Positions 35,242 through 44,071 of a DNA stretch of 64,000 nt are shown piece after piece. The stretch is from the NCBI RefSeq assembly GCF_009711975.1, contig NZ_VIKW01000001.1, positions 9,980 to 73,979 on the forward strand, in the 5' to 3' direction. A program made the translations under genes and the position numbers. The notes beneath the pieces were generated by a model. It saw only the letters and a program-made list of their open reading frames with translations, was not told the DNA's origin and ran no database searches. Source of the stretch: Anabaena sp. UHCC 0204. GTDB taxonomy: Bacteria; Cyanobacteriota; Cyanobacteriia; Cyanobacteriales; Nostocaceae. Position 1 is the first letter of the stretch, and the number at the start of each line of letters is the position of its first letter.

Positions 35242-35961
35242 ATGATCAACAAAGAACCTGTAATTTCTATTAAAAATATTAATCACTACTATGGTAGAGG
35301 AACTCTGAGAAAACAGATTTTATTTGATATTAGTTTGGAAATCTATGCTGGTGAAATTGTGATTATGACGGGACCATCAGGTTCAGGGAAAACAACATTA
35401 TTGAGTTTAATTGGTGGATTAAGATCGGTACAAGATGGCAGTCTCAAATTTTTAGGCGAAGAACTATGTGGTGCTAGTCAAAGTAAACTAGTACATATGC
35501 GACGAAATATTGGTTACATTTTCCAAGCTCACAATTTATTAGGTTTTTTAACTGCTAGACAAAATGTGCAAATGGCCGTGGAATTAAATAATAGTATTTC
35601 CCAATCAGCCGCTATTTCTCAGTCAGAAGCAATGTTAACATCTGTAGGTTTGCAAGAACGCGTTAATTACTATCCAGATAACTTATCTGGTGGACAAAAA
35701 CAAAGAATAGCGATCGCTCGCGCACTAGTCAACCATCCCCCCTTAGTCTTAGCAGATGAACCAACAGCCGCTTTAGACAAACAATCAGGAAGAGATGTCG
35801 TAGAAATCATGCAGCGTCTAGCTAAAGAACAAGGAACTGCTATTTTATTAGTAACCCATGATAACCGGATTTTAGATATTGCCGATCGCATTGTAGAAAT
35901 GGAAGATGGTCTTCTTACCCGTGATGCTCAAAATATAACCCCAAAGTCCCCAAACAAATAA
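35242..35961 (+). CDS. devA: DevA-type ABC transporter ATPase
   Basis: 239 residues from the ATG at 35242 (MINKEPVISIKNINHYYG). An ATG at 35200 is in frame but lies inside the GC-rich palindromic repeat and would add a non-family tail, so it is rejected. Walker A GPSGSGKTT, Q-loop IFQAHNLLGFLTA, signature LSGGQKQR, Walker B LVLADEP and H-loop VTHD are all present. It energises DevC for heterocyst glycolipid export. The gap to devC is 90 bp and includes the repeat, so the three genes are still probably one operon. Confidence 0.94.
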   Translation: MINKEPVISIKNINHYYGRGTLRKQILFDISLEIYAGEIVIMTGPSGSGKTTLLSLIGGLRSVQDGSLKFLGEELCGASQSKLVHMRRNIGYIFQAHNLLGFLTARQNVQMAVELNNSISQSAAISQSEAMLTSVGLQERVNYYPDNLSGGQKQRIAIARALVNHPPLVLADEPTAALDKQSGRDVVEIMQRLAKEQGTAILLVTHDNRILDIADRIVEMEDGLLTRDAQNITPKSPNK

Positions 35962-36051
35962 TCACAACTCGTTATCTATTTGAGCTTGGTAATTAGTAAT
36001 AGGTAATTGGTGAGTAAATTTCTGTTTTCATCCTCTAAAATACGAATTTGC

Positions 36052-36837
36052 TTACTGCCGTCTTGTCGCCACAGGGGTTTGACGACTAGTTCTAAATGTC
36101 ACATTAACTCCTTCATTTGACTGTTCCAGTACCAGCAAAGGAGTTGGTTTAGCCTTTTGATCCCAGTGCATATAAACAATCCGACCTTGAATAGTGGGTT
36201 GCCAGGTATCATCTTCTTCTCTAGGACTCAAATAAGTTTCTATACAATCAATGATTTGACTGATAGTAGCCGAAGTCGCTTGAGTTGGTAACTTCATTAA
36301 CCGAATTTGTACTCGGAATAACACCCGCTTAACAATATTTGGGGCTACACCAGTTTCATGTTCGACATCGAACGTTTCATCTACCTGTTTACCAGTGCTA
36401 CTAGCAACCCCTACTGCACCTTGGCTAGATTGACTAGGACGCAATGCTTGAGAGATCTTATCTTTAACCTTGAGTTTAATTTGATTAACCAGCGCAAAAT
36501 GGAATACCTCCTCTGACATCCGCATTCGTAGATAATCGAGGTTAAAATCCCGTGAGTGAACTAAATCCGGATTAGTTTCCATTTTGCGAATAGTTTCTAA
36601 AGCTAACTTCAGTTTTTTCTCTAATTCGCGCGTGCGGAATTTTTCAAACTTCAGTTTTTTCTCATCCTTTTTGATCAAAATTTTGCCATACACAATTAAA
36701 GCAACTAGAGCTATAAGCAGTCCTCCACTCGCAAAGAGTAGTAAAGGTGGACTTTGGGACTCATTAGCGGGTACGACTTTATTTGTTTTTATTGTCTTTG
36801 ACCCAGAAGATTGAGCCAGAAAAATTGTACTGACCAT
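36052..36837 (-). CDS. Cyanobacterial membrane-anchored protein of unknown function
   Basis: 261 residues. A single membrane helix near residue 35 (LLLFASGGLLIALVALIVYG) is followed by a charged coiled-coil segment (KKDEKKLKFEKFRTRELEKKLKLALETI) and a soluble domain with RMRMSEEVFHFALVNQIKLKVKDKI and a C-terminal conserved part (CIETYLSPREEDDTWQPTIQGRIVYMHWDQKAKPTPLLVLEQ split over ~40 residues). I recognise it as a conserved cyanobacterial type but not by function. Divergent from the HAD phosphatase gene. Confidence 0.75.
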   Translation of the reverse strand: MVSTIFLAQSSGSKTIKTNKVVPANESQSPPLLLFASGGLLIALVALIVYGKILIKKDEKKLKFEKFRTRELEKKLKLALETIRKMETNPDLVHSRDFNLDYLRMRMSEEVFHFALVNQIKLKVKDKISQALRPSQSSQGAVGVASSTGKQVDETFDVEHETGVAPNIVKRVLFRVQIRLMKLPTQATSATISQIIDCIETYLSPREEDDTWQPTIQGRIVYMHWDQKAKPTPLLVLEQSNEGVNVTFRTSRQTPVATRRQ

Positions 36838-36939
36838 AATTTACAACCTGAAACCATTAACTCTGATGTTTAGGATGCCCCAATCTTGCCTAGTAATGTA
36901 CTGTGTTATAAATATTTTTTACACTGTCCTGATAATTTT

Positions 36940-37755
36940 ATGTACAGACCCATTAGTGACTTTGGCAAGCATCTCATAAATATACAGCAGTTGTCTGATA
37001 GAACATCTACGCATTTATACCAAATTTGCCTTTTAGCCACAGACATGGATGGTACATTGACTAAGTATGGCAAATTTACATCTAAACTGCTAGATACTTT
37101 AGAGAATTTAGCAGCAGTGAAAGTTCCGGTACTAATTGTCACTGGACGTTCCGCTGGGTGGGTAAGTGCCATCAGTAGCTTAATGCCCATTGTCGGTGCT
37201 ATAGCTGAAAACGGCGGGTTGTTTTATCCATCCAGTAATTCTGAACCTGTAACATTAACACCTATTGCTGATTTAACCAGCCATAGAGAACATTTAGCTA
37301 GAACCTTTGCCAACTTACAAACGTATTTTCCACAAATCCAAGAATCTGCTGATAATCGGTTTCGAGTCACTGACTGGACATTTGATCTTACTTCATTGAC
37401 AACCGATGAACTCAAAAATATAGGTAATCTTTGCGAACAGATGGGTTGGGGATTCACTTATAGTAATGTACAGTGCCATATTAAACCCCAAGGACAAGAT
37501 AAGGCGATCGGTTTATTAAAGGTATTACGTCAATATTTTCCTACATACTTCCCAGAACAGGTGATTACTGTTGGTGATAGTCCTAATGATGAAAGTTTAT
37601 TTAACCAGCGTTATTTCCCTATTTCCGTAGGTGTGGCTAATATACGAGAATACGCAACTCAGTTACAACATCAACCTACTTATATCACTACAGCAGCAGA
37701 AGGAGATGGATTTTGCGAATTATGTAGTTATATTTTGCAAAGCTGTCAGCATTAA
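36940..37755 (+). CDS. HAD superfamily hydrolase (Cof/SPP-like phosphatase)
   Basis: 271 residues from the ATG at 36940; a TTG 54 bp upstream is in frame but the extra residues look non-coding. HAD motif 1 is ATDMDGTLTKYG (nucleophile Asp), motif 2 VLIVTGRSAGW, and motif 4 VITVGDSPNDESLF. The C2-type cap lies between. The family includes sucrose-phosphate and mannosyl-3-phosphoglycerate phosphatases; NGGLFY and KPQGQDKAIGL fit this group. The specific substrate cannot be assigned. Confidence 0.88.
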   Translation: MYRPISDFGKHLINIQQLSDRTSTHLYQICLLATDMDGTLTKYGKFTSKLLDTLENLAAVKVPVLIVTGRSAGWVSAISSLMPIVGAIAENGGLFYPSSNSEPVTLTPIADLTSHREHLARTFANLQTYFPQIQESADNRFRVTDWTFDLTSLTTDELKNIGNLCEQMGWGFTYSNVQCHIKPQGQDKAIGLLKVLRQYFPTYFPEQVITVGDSPNDESLFNQRYFPISVGVANIREYATQLQHQPTYITTAAEGDGFCELCSYILQSCQH

Positions 37756-38226
37756 GAAAAAACCATTGATAGCAAAGAAAGAATATTACATCACTAACTA
37801 GCAAGATTCGACTCAAAAGCTGGTGGAATCTGCTTTTTTGATTCTGCTTTGTGGCAAATCTCGATTATGTCCTCTTGGAATCGAGATTAAGTAACTTATA
37901 TAACATTTTTATTGATCTTTGATCACCTAAAATTAATTGTCATCGTTTCCTAATGCTTGGTTTCTAAACCATGACTGGAGGCTTTTTATATGAGATTACT
38001 ATATGAAATATCAGGAATCTATAAGCTGAGGCTATACCATTTTTATATTTTCTTTGTTATTTTGTATTTAACAGGACAGTTATTTCACATAAAGCCAGTT
38101 TAAATAAAAATTAGTTCAACTACTTTACCTTTCCTCAAGTCCAGGACAAATTGTAGAAATAAGTTGTAGTATAAACTGCCAACTTGGTAAAATTTTCTCC
38201 AAATCGCCAACACAGGATTTACAGTC
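37756..38226. other. Gene-free spacer upstream of the Mo-nitrogenase-C protein
   Basis: 471 bp. Contains a small hairpin with a T-run (AAAAGC ... GCTTTTTT, about 37815-37838) that could terminate the HAD gene. The rest is AT-rich with no gene or known site seen. Confidence 0.5.
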
Positions 38227-38565
38227 ATGCTAAAAACAAATAGTCAGCCGATAATTCTCCATACTTTCATTAACCAAATTGCAGAAAATCATCAAGTTAG
38301 GTCTAAGTTTGATTTATTAAGAAAAGTACGTCAATGGTTTGATGCGATCGAAGTTGATAATCCTGAATTCGCTAAATTTATTGCTAAACTAATTCCTGCC
38401 CAATGTCCTTTTGAGCGTGATATCATCCTTTTCGGTCGAAAAATTGTTCACATTCCCCCTTTATGCAAATTTAACCCACTATATGACCAGTTTGTGGGCT
38501 TGCGTTTTCGGGCATTATGTTATTTAGTAGATGAGTGTGGAGAAGATATTCAATCTTACTACTAA
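38227..38565 (+). CDS. Mo-dependent nitrogenase C-terminal domain protein
   Basis: 112 residues. The pattern LLRKVRQWFDAIEVDNPEFAKF followed by KLIPAQCPFERDI, HIPPLCKFNPLYDQ and LRFRALCYLVDECGED is the 'Mo-nitro_C' domain found as small stand-alone proteins in cyanobacteria. Despite the name, a direct role in nitrogenase is not shown, and there are no nif genes in this window. The next gene (cupin) starts 24 bp after its stop. Confidence 0.88.
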   Translation: MLKTNSQPIILHTFINQIAENHQVRSKFDLLRKVRQWFDAIEVDNPEFAKFIAKLIPAQCPFERDIILFGRKIVHIPPLCKFNPLYDQFVGLRFRALCYLVDECGEDIQSYY

Positions 38566-38588
38566 AATTCAACTCTATTAAATGGCAC

Positions 38589-38861
38589 ATGGAAATTCAA
38601 GTCGCATATCAAGCTAGTCAAGTACATCTCAATGAGTTAGGTGTATTCAAATGGCCGATTTGGCAAAAGGAAATATCCAAATTCCCTTGGACTTACATTG
38701 AAGAAGAAACTTGCTACTTTTTAGAGGGTAATGTTATTGTTACTCCTGATGGCAAAGAAGCAGTCCACATGGGTAAGGGAGACTTAGTAACTTTTCCGGC
38801 TGGGATGTCTTGTACATGGGAAATTACTAGCGAAGTAACTAAACATTATTGCTTTAATTAA
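38589..38861 (+). CDS. Small cupin domain protein (EutQ/DUF861-like)
   Basis: 90 residues from the ATG at 38589. The beta-barrel cupin pattern is PWTYIEEETCYFLEGNVIVTPDG, then MGKGDLVTFPAGMSCTWEI. EE-x-C-Y-x-L-x-G is the family signature in DUF861 cupins. A GTG start 54 bp upstream would overlap the preceding gene and is not family-like. The function is unknown; probably co-transcribed with the preceding gene. Confidence 0.88.
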   Translation: MEIQVAYQASQVHLNELGVFKWPIWQKEISKFPWTYIEEETCYFLEGNVIVTPDGKEAVHMGKGDLVTFPAGMSCTWEITSEVTKHYCFN

Positions 38862-39192
38862 TAATTCTGCAATCCAAATAACCTATCTTTAAAGATGTAA
38901 AATTGCTGTTATCTGGAAATGCACTATGAAAGTATTAATCCTAAAATATCTTCTACAACTAAATTAATTTCGGGAAAGGATGGGATTGACAATTTGACAA
39001 TTTCTCTCCTCGACTTAGTGATTGAACGTCGCTATAACTATCTTCACCAGGATAGCGATAAACAACATAGGGCGGGAAAACCCCACCCCTACAGGTTTTG
39101 CGATTTAATGACTGTATCTCACAAAGAAAGAGTGCATACCGCTATAACCAATGCTACTATAGCAATCTTATGGAGAATTGCTATACTTTGAT
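38862..39192. other. Spacer with a GGGCGGGAAAACCCC repeat fragment
   Basis: 331 bp. An open frame of 90 codons (38919-39191) crosses a dispersed repeat at about 39069-39095 (GGGCGGGAAAACCCCACCCC) and a run of CTATA-type short repeats. It has no family resemblance and I do not annotate it as a gene. Confidence 0.5.
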
Positions 39193-39624
39193 TTACAAAT
39201 AATCAAAGAATATTTCGGGAACTAATCTTAATTCACCAGATTTAAATTTGGATATATCTATCCATAAGGCGCGATGTTGACGTTCTGGTGTTTCTGAAAA
39301 AGTTAAACTTTCAATTTGATAAAATTTAGGATCTGCAAAATCGCATTCATAAAGTTGAATTATTTCATGTCCTTGTTTACCGTTAAAAGTAAATAGGTTT
39401 TCAATACAATTCAAATAGCGAATATTGGTTAATTCAGCTTGAATTTCTTCTTGGAATTCTCTAGCTAAGGCTATACGGCTAGTTTCGCCAAATTCTACGC
39501 CACCACCTAAAGCCCGATAAAAGATTGATTGTTTGGTAGGATCATAACCTTCCGAAACAAATATTCTATTACCATCTCGAATTAGTGCGAGAACAATTAC
39601 CCGAATTTTACCTTCTTTATTCAT
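39193..39624 (-). CDS. Nudix hydrolase
   Basis: 143 residues. The Nudix box is GGGVEFGETSRIALAREFQEE, fitting G-x5-E-x7-RE-x-x-E-E closely, preceded by RVIVLALIRDGNRIFVSEGYD. Such small enzymes hydrolyse nucleoside diphosphates linked to another group; the exact substrate is not predictable. It follows the DUF3531 gene by 8 bp on the minus strand, so the two are co-transcribed. Confidence 0.92.
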   Translation of the reverse strand: MNKEGKIRVIVLALIRDGNRIFVSEGYDPTKQSIFYRALGGGVEFGETSRIALAREFQEEIQAELTNIRYLNCIENLFTFNGKQGHEIIQLYECDFADPKFYQIESLTFSETPERQHRALWIDISKFKSGELRLVPEIFFDYL

Positions 39625-39632
39625 GGTTGCAA

Positions 39633-40085
39633 TTAATTATCGTACATTGAAGAGGGGCGACTTTCACTATCTTCTATCGGCCAATCTGGATTTTCGCCAC
39701 CAATATATAGTTCTTCAATAGTGACATACTCTTCTGTTAGTTGAGTTAGGGCGTTGATGAGAATGTCTAAGGCGATCGCATCACTTGTTCCTAAATCAAA
39801 CCAACAACGCCCCCATTCTCCTTCATATTCAAATTCACCCATGTTGTGCATCAAAGCTAGTAAGCTTTTGTCATAACCTTTGGCATCATAATCCATGTAG
39901 CTGATATCAAGTCCTGTATCTTGGATTTGCAGATTTTCGGCATTAAATGCACCCAATTTACCTAGATAAAACCAAGAATTAAAGACTTCTTCTACATATT
40001 GTTTTTCCTGTTTTGAGGGAATGGTACTGAATTTCAACCAAATCCAAGCATCAAAAGGATTGAACTCGCGGAATTGAATTTGCAT
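39633..40085 (-). CDS. DUF3531 family protein
   Basis: 150 residues. The opening MQIQFREFNPFDAWIWLKF and the centre (GLDISYMDYDAKGYDKSLLALMHNMGEFEYEG split) plus WGRCWFDLGTSDAIALDIL match the DUF3531 family of cyanobacteria and plastids. The C-terminus ends in an acidic tail (YIGGENPDWPIEDSE). No function is established. It is the middle gene of a minus-strand run (TPR gene upstream by 52 bp, Nudix downstream by 8 bp). Confidence 0.88.
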   Translation of the reverse strand: MQIQFREFNPFDAWIWLKFSTIPSKQEKQYVEEVFNSWFYLGKLGAFNAENLQIQDTGLDISYMDYDAKGYDKSLLALMHNMGEFEYEGEWGRCWFDLGTSDAIALDILINALTQLTEEYVTIEELYIGGENPDWPIEDSESRPSSMYDN

Positions 40086-40137
40086 TTTTGTAATTGGTAA
40101 TAGATAGAACCAGTAGTTTTCAACAACTGACTAATGA

Positions 40138-41067
40138 CTACTGACTAATGACAGCATAAGCTTGATTGCGTTCATGTTCAATTTGTTTAACTAAATTGGC
40201 AGGAAGTTGGGATTTTTTGGTTAATGCTTTGTCAAAATGAGATATCGCTTCCTTAATTAAATTCTGGCTTTTTTCCTTTTTACCCTTTGCATAAAGAATT
40301 TGGGCTTTAAGATAATAAAGTTCTGGATTGTCAGCAGTGGTTTTTAAAGAACGATTGACATAATCTAAAGCCGGTGGGTATTGTTTCAAATCCCGGTATG
40401 CGATCGCAATACCTCTATCCACCAAATAACTAGGGGCGGCGTTTTTCTGTAATCGTTGAATGACATCATCAGGACTAGAAAAAGGCAAATTCACAGCTAA
40501 CATTAAATCCATATAGCCGCGAATTAAGTTTAATTCTGGATCATTAGCAGAAATGCTTTCGGCTTTGTCAAGATACATATAGACTTTTCGTAACCGACTA
40601 AAGGCTTGAGATGCACCGTTTACAGTTCCTTCCCGTCTCAGAATTACCGCCCCTTCTAAAAAATGACCAACAGAACTGTATAAATTACCACGTAATGGGT
40701 CAATAGCAATGAGATTTTGTGCAGTTTCCAGGGTTTTTTTGCTGTTTTTGTCTAAACTAGTCCAATCTCCATTTTGATATGCTAAAGAAGCTTGGATTGC
40801 ATAAATTAAAGGTTCATTGGGTTCGCTAGAGATAGCTTTTTGGAGATAATCTTTAGCTACGGGGTAATTTCCCTGCTGAAAAATCGCCTTAAAAGCGGCT
40901 TCTGTGCGATCGCCAATATTATGAGGATTTCGACTCCGAAACGGATCACCCGCAAAGGATGGATTTACCAAAAGATTTAAAAGTATTGACGTAGTAACCG
41001 TCACCTTTAAAAATGCAGGAACTCGACTGAATCTCATGAATGGAGACATAAAAAACTGTTTAAACAT
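40138..41067 (-). CDS. Sll0314/Alr1548-type TPR repeat protein, exported
   Basis: 309 residues from the ATG at 41067. GAGG lies six bases before this ATG but directly touches an earlier in-frame ATG at 41073, so the ribosome-binding site decides for 41067. A signal peptide ends near PSFAGDPF. TPR-like helical repeats follow (GNYPVAKDYLQKAISSEPNE, YPPALDYVNRSLKTTADNPE, KSQNLIKEAISHFDKAL). The arrangement NPHNIGDRTEAAFKAIFQQG is characteristic of this cyanobacterial family. Probably periplasmic; the function is unknown. Confidence 0.88.
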   Translation of the reverse strand: MFKQFFMSPFMRFSRVPAFLKVTVTTSILLNLLVNPSFAGDPFRSRNPHNIGDRTEAAFKAIFQQGNYPVAKDYLQKAISSEPNEPLIYAIQASLAYQNGDWTSLDKNSKKTLETAQNLIAIDPLRGNLYSSVGHFLEGAVILRREGTVNGASQAFSRLRKVYMYLDKAESISANDPELNLIRGYMDLMLAVNLPFSSPDDVIQRLQKNAAPSYLVDRGIAIAYRDLKQYPPALDYVNRSLKTTADNPELYYLKAQILYAKGKKEKSQNLIKEAISHFDKALTKKSQLPANLVKQIEHERNQAYAVISQ

Positions 41068-41188
41068 GATCATCCTCAGAATAATTACTGTTGAAATTGT
41101 TGTATCTATTACCTAGAATGCAAAAATAGTCAACTATAAATTACGTTTATTTCCAGCAGAATTTTCCATAACTTGGTAATCTTAACAA

Positions 41189-41881
41189 ATGCTCTATCTC
41201 AAAAATCTAACTTATCACCCCACAGCCTGTCCCCAAGCAATTCTCCAATCCATTAATTTAGAATTACCACCCCAAAAACTGGGTTTAATAATTGGTCCTA
41301 GCGGTTCAGGTAAAAGCACCTTATTAGAAATTTTATCTGGATTAGCTGAACCCACATCTGGTGGAGTTTTCTGGAGAGAACAGGGACTCATAGCCGAACA
41401 ATTACAACAACTAGCAGGTTTAGTATTTCAATTTCCAGAAAGGCACTTTTGTGGTGGTACAATTTTAGAAGAATTGCGTTTAGGACATCCAGAATTAGGA
41501 ACAGAACAAGTTAAACAAGCATTAATAGAAGTTGGATTAGAGCATTTATCTTTGTCTACACCACCCCACGCTTTAAGCGGTGGACAACAACGGCGTTTAG
41601 CTTTAGCAGTGCAATTAATTCGTCAACCAAATTTATTATTATTAGATGAACCTACAGCAGGCTTAGACTGGTCAATGCGTCGCCAACTGGTAAATTTATT
41701 AGCCAAACTCAAAAAAGATTGGACACTATTAGTTGTAACACATGATGCTGGTGATATGTTACCGATAGCGGATTATTGTTGGAGACTAGATCATGGTGTC
41801 TTAAAATCAGGAGTCGTAGGGGCGCAGGGCCTGCGCCCATTAATGAGTGAGTCAGAAAGTAAATTAACCAATTACCCATAA
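41189..41881 (+). CDS. ABC transporter ATPase (ECF/CbiO-like) with repeat-derived C-terminus
   Basis: 230 residues. Walker A GPSGSGKST, Q-loop VFQFPERHFCG (the ECF-type 'FQFPE' signature), LSGGQQRR, Walker B LLLLDEPTAGLD and VTHD are all present. The FQFPE Q-loop groups it with energy-coupling ATPases and their plastid homologues. No permease is adjacent. The last ~20 codons are encoded by a GTAGGGGCGCAG palindromic repeat (41816-41840) and what follows, so the native stop was probably lost or displaced. rsmG follows after 26 bp. Confidence 0.88.
   Translation: MLYLKNLTYHPTACPQAILQSINLELPPQKLGLIIGPSGSGKSTLLEILSGLAEPTSGGVFWREQGLIAEQLQQLAGLVFQFPERHFCGGTILEELRLGHPELGTEQVKQALIEVGLEHLSLSTPPHALSGGQQRRLALAVQLIRQPNLLLLDEPTAGLDWSMRRQLVNLLAKLKKDWTLLVVTHDAGDMLPIADYCWRLDHGVLKSGVVGAQGLRPLMSESESKLTNYP
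41816..41840. repeat. GTAGGGGCGCAG palindrome, copy 2 (inside the ABC ATPase reading frame)
   Basis: GGGCGCAG (41820-41827), GGC, CTGCGCCC (41831-41838). It is translated as part of VVGAQGLRPL at the C-terminus of the ATPase. Other copies lie at 35200 and 56386. Confidence 0.9.
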
Positions 41882-41907
41882 AAACGTCAAAAATTTATTA
41901 AATACCA

Positions 41908-42663
41908 ATGGATATAGAATCTTTACCTATAAACAGTTTGCCAGACATGGGGGAAATATGGCAAAAAACTCTGAATTGGCAACCTACAAATTTACAACAA
42001 AATCAATTTCAACAACTTTATCAATTAATCATTACTGGAAATCGTCAACTAAATTTAACTCGCATTACTGAACCGGACGAATTTTGGGAAAAACATCTTT
42101 GGGATTCTTTGCGGGGAATTGCACCAAAACAACAATTTATTCCCGGAATTGAAAAGGGTAAACGGATAATTGATATTGGTACAGGTGCAGGTTTTCCTGG
42201 TATCCCCATTTCTCTAGTTTTCCCGGATTCTCAAGTTACGCTTTTAGATTCTACACGCAAAAAAATTACTTTTATTGAGGAAATTTTATCTACACTTGCT
42301 CTCAGTAATACTCAAACTCTCCTGGGAAGAGCAGAAGAAATTGGTCAAGAAAATAAACACAGACAACATTATGATCTAGCTGTAATTCGGGCAGTAAGTA
42401 ATGTTTCGGTTTGTGCTGAATATAGTTTACCTTTAGTGAAAAAAGGTGGTTTAGTAGTAATTTATCGTGGTAATTGGACAGAAGCAGAAAATCAAAGTTT
42501 AGAAGATGCTGTGATCCAATTGGGTGGAGTAATTGAATTAATTGAAGAATTTTCCACTCCATTAAGTAATAGCATTCGTCATTGTCTTTATTTACGAAAA
42601 GTAGCTAATACACCAATTAGTTTTCCCCGTGCAGTTGGGATACCTACTCAAAAACCAATTTAA
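41908..42663 (+). CDS. rsmG: 16S rRNA (guanine527-N7)-methyltransferase RsmG
   Basis: 251 residues. RsmG landmarks are NLTRITEPDEFWEKHLWDSL, the SAM motif DIGTGAGFPGIPISLVFP, LLDSTRKKITFIEE and RAEEIG...YDLAVIRAVS. It methylates N7 of G527 in 16S rRNA using S-adenosylmethionine. It is 26 bp downstream of the ABC ATPase and probably co-transcribed. No sign of the mnm/gidA genes that neighbour rsmG in other bacteria. Confidence 0.95.
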   Translation: MDIESLPINSLPDMGEIWQKTLNWQPTNLQQNQFQQLYQLIITGNRQLNLTRITEPDEFWEKHLWDSLRGIAPKQQFIPGIEKGKRIIDIGTGAGFPGIPISLVFPDSQVTLLDSTRKKITFIEEILSTLALSNTQTLLGRAEEIGQENKHRQHYDLAVIRAVSNVSVCAEYSLPLVKKGGLVVIYRGNWTEAENQSLEDAVIQLGGVIELIEEFSTPLSNSIRHCLYLRKVANTPISFPRAVGIPTQKPI

Positions 42664-42843
42664 TTTTTCATTGTGCTATCAATCATCAATCCCTATAAAC
42701 GCTAGAGTCACAAGGTTAATTAACGGATTCCTTGATTTTAGATTAGATTGGTGATTAGAGAGCTAACAGCGTGAGAGCATCAACATCGTTATCGAGTAGC
42801 TAAACGCTAATAGCAATAATAAACCTAAAATCCCAAAATCCAA

Positions 42844-43893
42844 GTGTTAAATTTGTCTCAAAATGGGTGTTCTGTATGGGTTGCTTCTTCGACAGAAGGG
42901 CTACTGACACCGACTGCTGTTGCTCTTGGCAAATTTGATGGTGTTCATCTTGGTCATCAAAGAGTAATTCAGCCAGTATTGCAGTCTGCATGGGGTGGAG
43001 AGAAGTGGAGAGATGGGGAGAAAGTAGTAGAAGATTTATCCTTTCCGTCTACCAACCTACCACGCCCCTACCCAACCGTTGTCACCTTTGATCCTCATCC
43101 CCAGGAGTTTTTTACCGGACAACCCCGGACTTTGTTAACACCACTGGATGAAAAAGTTCAACAATTGCGATCGCTTGGGGTAGAGCAATTGGTATTATTA
43201 CCCTTTGATAGAGAACTATCAGCCCTCACTCCTGAAGAATTTGTAGATAAAATCCTTGTCGAACAACTGCAATGTCAACAAATTAGCGTTGGACAGGACT
43301 TTTGTTTTGGACAAAAGCGCATGGGTACTGCTCAAGATTTGCAAATCCTCGCAGGCAAATACAATATACCCGTTACCATAGTCCCTATAAAAACTGATAC
43401 AGACAACTTAGCCGCCACAGATGATACTCGCATCAGTACCTCATTAATCCGGGACAATTTGGAAGCAGGTGATATTCAAAAAGCAAATCGCCTCTTGGGA
43501 AGACCTTATACCCTTACAGGCGTAGTAGTAGCAGGTCAAAAACTAGGTAGAACCATCGGCTTCCCTACCGCTAACATCCAACTACCAAAAGACAAATTTT
43601 TACCTCGTCATGGGGTTTATGCGATCGCCGCCACCATTCATAACCAAACACCAGATATCCCTCCCACTCAGCAATTAGGAGTAATGAATATTGGCAACCG
43701 TCCCACAGTTAACGGTATAGATACCCGTGTAGAAGTACATCTATTAGACTGGTCTGGTGATTTATACGGAAAAAATTTAGTAGTACAGCTAGTCAACTTT
43801 TTGCGCCCCGAACAAAAATTTGACTCCTTAGCAGCCCTGAAAAACCAAATTCAACTTGACTGTACAGCAGCCCAAGAAATTTTTAACTCCTAA
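42844..43893 (+). CDS. ribF: Bifunctional riboflavin kinase / FAD synthetase RibF
   Basis: 349 residues from a GTG at 42844. The N-terminal nucleotidyltransferase domain has VALGKFDGVHLGHQRVI and TVVTFDPHPQEFF, with ISTSLIRDNLEAGDI. The C-terminal kinase domain has GRPYTLTGVVVAGQKLGRTIGF (split) with PTANI and HGVYA, then NIGNRPTV and EVHLLDW. It converts riboflavin to FMN and FAD. A Gly/Glu-rich insertion (GGEKWRDGEKVVEDL, about residues 49-63) sits in the N-terminal domain and looks lineage-specific. Confidence 0.95.
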   Translation: MLNLSQNGCSVWVASSTEGLLTPTAVALGKFDGVHLGHQRVIQPVLQSAWGGEKWRDGEKVVEDLSFPSTNLPRPYPTVVTFDPHPQEFFTGQPRTLLTPLDEKVQQLRSLGVEQLVLLPFDRELSALTPEEFVDKILVEQLQCQQISVGQDFCFGQKRMGTAQDLQILAGKYNIPVTIVPIKTDTDNLAATDDTRISTSLIRDNLEAGDIQKANRLLGRPYTLTGVVVAGQKLGRTIGFPTANIQLPKDKFLPRHGVYAIAATIHNQTPDIPPTQQLGVMNIGNRPTVNGIDTRVEVHLLDWSGDLYGKNLVVQLVNFLRPEQKFDSLAALKNQIQLDCTAAQEIFNS

Positions 43894-44071
43894 TGTTGGA
43901 TTAGTAATCTTCAGTGGGAATACTGTAGGAAAGGCTAAAGTATTAATAAGTTTTTGAGTAGGGGTTGAGTATTGTGCTTTACCCCCTACAGAAGTGCAGA
44001 ATAACTTTTCTGGTTTCTCACATCCTTTTTTATACTCCATAACTACTTTTATATTTCCCCCCTGGTACTGC

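Noticed and set aside
38227-38565. Considered as evidence for a nif gene cluster
   Set aside because: The Mo-nitro_C domain occurs as stand-alone proteins in cyanobacteria, and no nif genes are present nearby.
38919-39191. Open frame of 90 codons after the cupin gene
   Set aside because: It crosses a dispersed GGGCGGGAAAACCCC repeat and short CTATA repeats; the product resembles nothing known. It could hide a remnant, but I cannot support a gene.
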